From the NCBI GenBank assembly GCA_023261685.1, contig JAHFOM010000036.1:1-8703 (forward strand): 8,703 bases of DNA, in the 5' to 3' direction. A model generated the notes under the pieces. The model had not been told where the DNA came from. It did not search any database and worked only from the letters and a program-made list of their open reading frames with translations. This document shows, piece by piece, positions 6,016 to 8,703 of this stretch. Origin of the DNA: Candidatus Moraniibacteriota bacterium. GTDB taxonomy: Bacteria; Patescibacteriota; Minisyncoccia; Moranbacterales; UBA1568. Made by a program: the position numbers and the translations under genes. Numbering within the stretch: position 1 is the first letter of the stretch; each line of letters opens with the position of its first letter.

Positions 6016-6300
6016 ATGCAGGATTTTCTTCACATTGATACGGTGCTGGCGGCAGGTTCTATCACTGATGCGCCGGGCGTTGCATCCATACTGCTCAACA
6101 TTCTGCAGTTCTTGTTGTCAATCATCGGTATCCTTGGTATAATCGGATTAGTGGTTTCCGGCGTTCTCTATTTTTTTTCCGCGGGAGACCAGAAGCGCAT
6201 CGCGCTTGCCAAGCGTTCGGCGGTCGGATCAGTCGTTGGCATCATTGTCGCGCTGGGAGCGTTGGTATTGGTGACTCAGCTAGCAGTATTTTTTTCATAA
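6016..6300 (+). CDS. Short pilin-like membrane protein without a clear signal peptide (module type B)
   Basis: The 94-residue product consists of a short N-terminus (about 22 residues) and a long helix near 23-54 with L-G-I-I-G-L-V-V-S-G-V-L-Y. The loop S-A-G-D-Q-K-R-I-A-L-A-K (55-66) follows, then a second helix near 68-93 with G-I-I-V-A-L. It is a minimal copy of the pilin-like module. Its end (V-T-Q-L-A-V-F-F-S) closely matches the end of the large fusion protein (V-S-Q-I-A-T-F-F-G). The start cannot lie further upstream because the same frame is closed by the TAA of the preceding gene at 6004-6006. A weak AGAG lies 5 bases before the ATG. Translation probably depends on coupling with the preceding gene. 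Without a classical signal peptide, its membrane insertion must rely on the helices themselves. Confidence 0.78.
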   Translation: MQDFLHIDTVLAAGSITDAPGVASILLNILQFLLSIIGILGIIGLVVSGVLYFFSAGDQKRIALAKRSAVGSVVGIIVALGALVLVTQLAVFFS

Positions 6301-6326
6301 GAGTGGAAACACTTTCAAAACAAAAA

Positions 6327-6380
6327 CACCAGTCAAGAGAAGGATAAAAAACAAAAAACGTTCACCGGTCAAGAAACAGG
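6327..6380 (+). repeat. Short imperfect direct repeat upstream of the third pilin gene
   Basis: CACCAGTCAAGAGAAGG (6327-6343) recurs as CACCGGTCAAGAAACAGG (6363-6380), 36 bases later, separated by an A-rich run. It lies in the 98-base spacer before the strongly translated pilin gene. It could be a pair of regulator sites or a small duplication; nothing else supports a function. Confidence 0.35.
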
Positions 6381-6390
6381 TGAGCACACT

Positions 6391-6402
6391 GGAAGGAGGT
6401 GA
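6391..6402 (+). promoter_or_regulatory. Near-perfect Shine-Dalgarno sequence
   Basis: GGAAGGAGGTGA (6391-6402) contains an extended match to the 16S rRNA 3' end, ending 5 bases before the ATG at 6408. It decides the start codon in favour of 6408 over the in-frame GTG at 6399, which lies inside it. No other gene in the window has a comparable site. Confidence 0.85.
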
Positions 6403-6407
6403 GAAGT

Positions 6408-6773
6408 ATGAAAAAAATAAAACAAGCAGTCTACGCAATTTTTGCTGTTGCTCTCGCTACTGCTCCAACGATGGCAGGCGCTCAGTGGAATTTAGGGAAA
6501 AGCAACGCTGGAAGCGCACAGCTTCCACGTGCAACTATTTTCGATATTATCGGGAATACGATGAATTATCTGTTGGCCATTCTTGGATTCATCGGTATTA
6601 TCGGATTCGTGATTTCCGGTATCCTCTATCTCACCGCCGCTGGCGATGAGACGCAGATAGAAAAAGCCAAGGGTGCTATGATGTATTCCATCATCGGAGT
6701 CATCGTTGCTCTTATCGGTTTTGTCGTTATTCAGGCTGTTAACACATGGTTGAACGCAGGAGGTAATATTTAG
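6408..6773 (+). CDS. Pilin-like protein of the CPR type IV secretion pilin family, probable abundant subunit
   Basis: The 121-residue protein has a textbook signal peptide: basic M-K-K-I-K, a hydrophobic core, and a cleavage site around A-G-A/Q at 23-26. A short mature N-terminus follows, then two helices (about 51-75 and 91-114). The loop between them reads A-A-G-D-E-T-Q-I-E-K-A-K. After cleavage it would be about 96 residues, like VirB2/TrbC pilins. Unlike the neighbouring subunits it has no cysteines. Its near-perfect Shine-Dalgarno sequence and the strong terminator just behind it suggest high, separately tuned expression, as needed for a major pilus subunit; this is inference. The spacer of 98 bases separates it from the preceding pilin gene, and no clear promoter is visible in that spacer. 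Confidence 0.85.
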   Translation: MKKIKQAVYAIFAVALATAPTMAGAQWNLGKSNAGSAQLPRATIFDIIGNTMNYLLAILGFIGIIGFVISGILYLTAAGDETQIEKAKGAMMYSIIGVIVALIGFVVIQAVNTWLNAGGNI

Positions 6774-6792
6774 GTTGTCTCTGATGTTTATC

Positions 6793-6825
6793 AAACAATC
6801 CCGATTTGACGGGATTGTTTTTTTT
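6793..6825 (+). terminator. Rho-independent terminator
   Basis: AAACAATCCCG (6793-6803) pairs perfectly with CGGGATTGTTT (6810-6820) around ATTTGA, and the T run continues to 6825. It ends transcription of the first three pilin genes 20 bases after the stop at 6773. The T run and the following TATTAT (6837-6842) could also form a weak promoter (TTGTTT, 16 bases, TATTAT) for the next gene. Confidence 0.92.
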
Positions 6826-6926
6826 GGGGAAAAGAGTATTATATCGGTAGGGATAAGAGATACAGGATGAATGATGAGAGATTTGGGAGTAAAGAGAATT
6901 AGGAAAAAGGACAGATAAGTGATGCC

Positions 6927-7002
6927 CGCCTACCATGCCGAAGGCAGATAAACCGTCGAGCCAGGCAAGGTATTCATCTATCATATCTACGGTAGGTAGG
7001 CG
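6927..7002. repeat. Nested inverted repeats, possible three-way RNA junction
   Basis: An outer stem CGCCTACC (6927-6934) with GGTAGGCG (6995-7002) encloses two further hairpins. One is TGCC-GAA-GGCA (6936-6946); the other is ACCGT (6952-6956) with ACGGT (6989-6993). All three stems are compatible, giving a compact junction. The pattern of GCCTACC and TGCCGAAGGCA resembles the small palindromic repeats scattered in some Parcubacteria genomes, as far as I recall. It ends 36 bases before the ATG at 7039 and so may lie in that gene's leader. The flanking bases 6826-6926 hold nothing else recognisable. Confidence 0.45.
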
Positions 7003-7038
7003 TGAGAGGTGAGAGAGTAAGAAACAAAAAATAAATAT

Positions 7039-7431
7039 ATGTTGCGATTGTTTTTCTTCAGCCTGTTTTTGTTGGGAGCGATTTTCGTGGTTTTTCCTCA
7101 GTCAGTATCCGCTCTAGTGACGTGCACTGGAGAGATAAGAGCGGGGGTTTGTTTTCCTACCGATACGGGATTGTCTTCTCAGCCTGTCGGTGACCTCTTG
7201 ATGAAGCTGATGAATTGGCTCTTGGCTCTTGTCGGTATCATCGCTATCATCGCTTTCATCATTTCCGGTCTGCAGTATTTTCTGGCGGCTGGGGATGAAA
7301 AAATGGCAGAAACCGCCAAGCGCAATATGGAATATGCGGTTATTGGAATCATCGTAGCGCTCTCCGGACTCGTCATCATCACTGCTATTGATCAGGCTCT
7401 CAACGGCACTCTCTATATGGGGACTCCGTAA
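7039..7431 (+). CDS. Pilin-like protein of the CPR type IV secretion pilin family, with a cysteine pair
   Basis: The 130-residue product has a signal peptide (hydrophobic 3-19, possible cleavage after S-V-S-A, 22-25). The mature N-terminus carries two cysteines (C29 and C38) that could form a disulfide outside the membrane. Two helices follow (about 57-83 and 99-117), joined by the loop A-A-G-D-E-K-M-A-E-T-A-K. The second helix has the I-I-V-A-L segment shared with the genes at 6016 and 6408. The ATG lies in AATAAATATATG with no Shine-Dalgarno sequence close by. The only purine-rich match (GAGGTGAG) is about 27 bases upstream. The next gene starts 16 bases after the stop, so the two probably share a transcript. 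Confidence 0.82.
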   Translation: MLRLFFFSLFLLGAIFVVFPQSVSALVTCTGEIRAGVCFPTDTGLSSQPVGDLLMKLMNWLLALVGIIAIIAFIISGLQYFLAAGDEKMAETAKRNMEYAVIGIIVALSGLVIITAIDQALNGTLYMGTP

Positions 7432-7447
7432 GCAATAAATTCTTTCT

Positions 7448-8506
7448 ATGCCCACTTTTTTGAAAAATTTTTTTCGTAACAAGTTCTCACTCATTTTTTT
7501 TGCAGTGTTCTTTGTCGTGGGGGGAGGTTTTTTTACTTTGTCTTCCGTCCAAGCTACCAATCATATTTCTTCAAGAAGTACTTGTGAGGCGGAGGCAGGA
7601 AGGTGTGAATCTGCTTGTCAATCCGGACGGACATCAATTGGAACCTGTGGCAGTAGCCTCCAGTGTTGTAAATTAGCGACTGCCCCGACTGCCACTCCTA
7701 CTGTTCCCTGTAGTGGTCGATGTAGAGGTATTTGTGATACCATAACAGAAATTAGTGATACTACAGGCAGCTGTCCATTAGGGGGCGGCGTCCAATGTTG
7801 TATAACAAGAGGAGCATCGACGTCAGCTGCAGCTGCCGCAGCAAGCGCTGTAGGTGGAGTGTGTTCTGGTGGTACTTGCAGATCAGGATCGTGCAGTTCG
7901 GGGGAAACACCAAACGGGAGTTGTACAACTATAAGCGGGGGAACCTGTTGTATGCCAGGAGGAGTTACCACTTCTAACTCCACCCCAATTACTTTTACCA
8001 ATCCATTGCAATATGACACTGTAGAGGGAGTATTGGATAGTATCCTCGATACGCTTCGCGGTATCATCGTGATCCTCTCCCTCGTTTTTATCGTCATTGG
8101 CGCCATCCTCTACATCACTTCCGCAGGCAATGACAAACAGATGACGATGGCCAAGGGTGCTATCACGGCTGCGATGATCGGCCTCGCTATCGGCCTCGCT
8201 GCGCCGTCATTCCTGAAAGAAATCGGTACGGTGCTTGGTTGGGATGCCTCGGTCAATCAGGATGCGCTCGTAGGGGCGAAGACGCTTTCACAAATCGCCC
8301 GTAATGTACTCGACTTCCTCCTTTCTATTGTTGGAGTACTGGCTATCATTATGCTCGTCGTAGGTGGGATAATGTACCTGACCGCTGCCGGCAACGAGGA
8401 TCAGCTGGATTCCGGCAAGAAGATCGTCAAATATTCCATCATCGGTATCGCTGTCGCGCTGGCATCTCTCGTTATTGTCAGCCAGATTGCGACATTCTTT
8501 GGGTAG
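7448..8506 (+). CDS. Tandem pilin-like protein with three N-terminal cysteine-rich (defensin-like) repeats
   Basis: The 352-residue protein has four parts. First is a signal peptide (hydrophobic 14-31, cleavage possible after V-Q-A at 36). Second is a region at 46-168 with three six-cysteine repeats: cysteines 46, 53, 57, 67, 73, 74; 88, 92, 96, 109, 117, 118; and 139, 144, 149, 159, 167, 168. Alanine-, serine- and threonine-rich linkers separate them, including six alanines at 127-132. Third is a pilin-like module with helices near 204-225 and 237-253 and loop S-A-G-N-D-K-Q-M-T-M-A-K. Fourth is a second module with helices near 287-312 and 329-350 and loop A-A-G-N-E-D-Q-L. Predicted topology puts the cysteine repeats outside the cell membrane. 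The modules resemble the products of 5560-6006 and 6016-6300 in that order. It could be a pilus tip, adhesin or anchoring subunit; this is inference. There is no Shine-Dalgarno sequence before the ATG. Confidence 0.82.
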   Translation: MPTFLKNFFRNKFSLIFFAVFFVVGGGFFTLSSVQATNHISSRSTCEAEAGRCESACQSGRTSIGTCGSSLQCCKLATAPTATPTVPCSGRCRGICDTITEISDTTGSCPLGGGVQCCITRGASTSAAAAAASAVGGVCSGGTCRSGSCSSGETPNGSCTTISGGTCCMPGGVTTSNSTPITFTNPLQYDTVEGVLDSILDTLRGIIVILSLVFIVIGAILYITSAGNDKQMTMAKGAITAAMIGLAIGLAAPSFLKEIGTVLGWDASVNQDALVGAKTLSQIARNVLDFLLSIVGVLAIIMLVVGGIMYLTAAGNEDQLDSGKKIVKYSIIGIAVALASLVIVSQIATFFG

Positions 8507-8530
8507 AAAAATTTTGAGAAAAAGAAAAAG

Positions 8531-8564
8531 CGACCGATGAGTATTATCATCGGTCGTCATTTTT
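8531..8564. terminator. Bidirectional rho-independent terminator
   Basis: CGACCGATGA (8531-8540) pairs with TCATCGGTCG (8547-8556) around GTATTA. On the plus strand it is followed by TCATTTTT; read from the minus strand it runs into GCTTTTTCTTTTT. It therefore can end both the pilin transcript from the left and the convergent gene from the right. Confidence 0.9.
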
Positions 8565-8581
8565 GGTTACGTTGGACGCTT

Positions 8582-8703
8582 TTACTTAAACGCAATCTGG
8601 ATTACTTGTGGCGGAATTTTCCGTCCAAGAGCCCTACTTGTGAAAGCTAAAGTTACCGTCACGCGCCCCGTGTTATCAACATCGAAGCTTTCATTCGGAA
8701 GTG
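8582..8703 (-). CDS. C-terminal end of an unidentified protein (5' part outside window)
   Basis: The minus strand is open from the window edge to the TAA at 8582-8584, giving 39 residues. The other two minus frames are closed within this stretch. The residues alternate hydrophobic and polar (G-R-V-T-V-T-L-A-F, then Q-V-I-Q-I-A-F-K), suggesting beta-strands at the end of a domain. It ends 18 bases before the minus-strand side of the shared terminator, which supports it being a real gene end. I do not recognise the family. Confidence 0.6.
   Translation of the reverse strand, partial: LPNESFDVDNTGRVTVTLAFTSRALGRKIPPQVIQIAFK

Noticed and set aside
7618..8106. Minus-strand reading frame of 162 codons
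   Set aside because: It is antisense to the cysteine-rich pilin gene; its valine- and proline-rich content is explained by the low-complexity coding strand.
1..8703. CRISPR array, insertion sequence or prophage
   Set aside because: No regularly spaced repeats, transposase, integrase or phage structural gene was seen in the window.

Overview
This window most likely comes from a Candidate Phyla Radiation (Patescibacteria, Parcubacteria-like) genome using the standard bacterial code. This is inferred from the run of tiny two-helix pilin-like genes (the CPR-type type IV secretion pilin family), starts mostly without a Shine-Dalgarno sequence, a solute-binding lipoprotein with no transporter genes beside it, and short AT-rich spacers. 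No marker gene fixes the taxon.

Left end (1-1105): the 3' end of a DNA methyltransferase gene (+) meets, tail to tail with overlapping stop codons, a complete MvaI/BcnI-type restriction endonuclease gene (-). Together they look like a type II restriction-modification system. A tRNA-Ser(CGA) gene (-) lies just upstream of the endonuclease, on the same strand.

Middle (1106-5470): a small SAM-dependent methyltransferase, a solute-binding lipoprotein whose start region can take part in two competing inverted repeats, a roughly 400-base structured spacer, and the translational GTPase TypA/BipA. typA has a near-consensus promoter and a terminator-like hairpin in its short leader.

Right part (5471-8506): five + strand genes encode six copies of one pilin-like module (helix, short loop with a G-[DN]-[DEQ] motif and a lysine, helix). 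The first two genes are adjacent and in the same frame. The last gene carries the same two module types, in the same order, fused in one protein behind three cysteine-rich repeats whose spacing resembles beta-defensins. The third gene alone has a near-perfect Shine-Dalgarno sequence and is followed by a strong terminator, so it may be the abundant pilin. No ATPase, coupling protein or channel gene of a secretion system is present.

Right edge: a bidirectional terminator separates the pilin cluster from the 3' end of an unidentified minus-strand gene that leaves the window.

The most interesting items are the defensin-like cysteine repeats on a tandem pilin, the split/fused pilin pair, the overlapping convergent restriction-modification genes, and the leader structures of the lipoprotein and typA genes.
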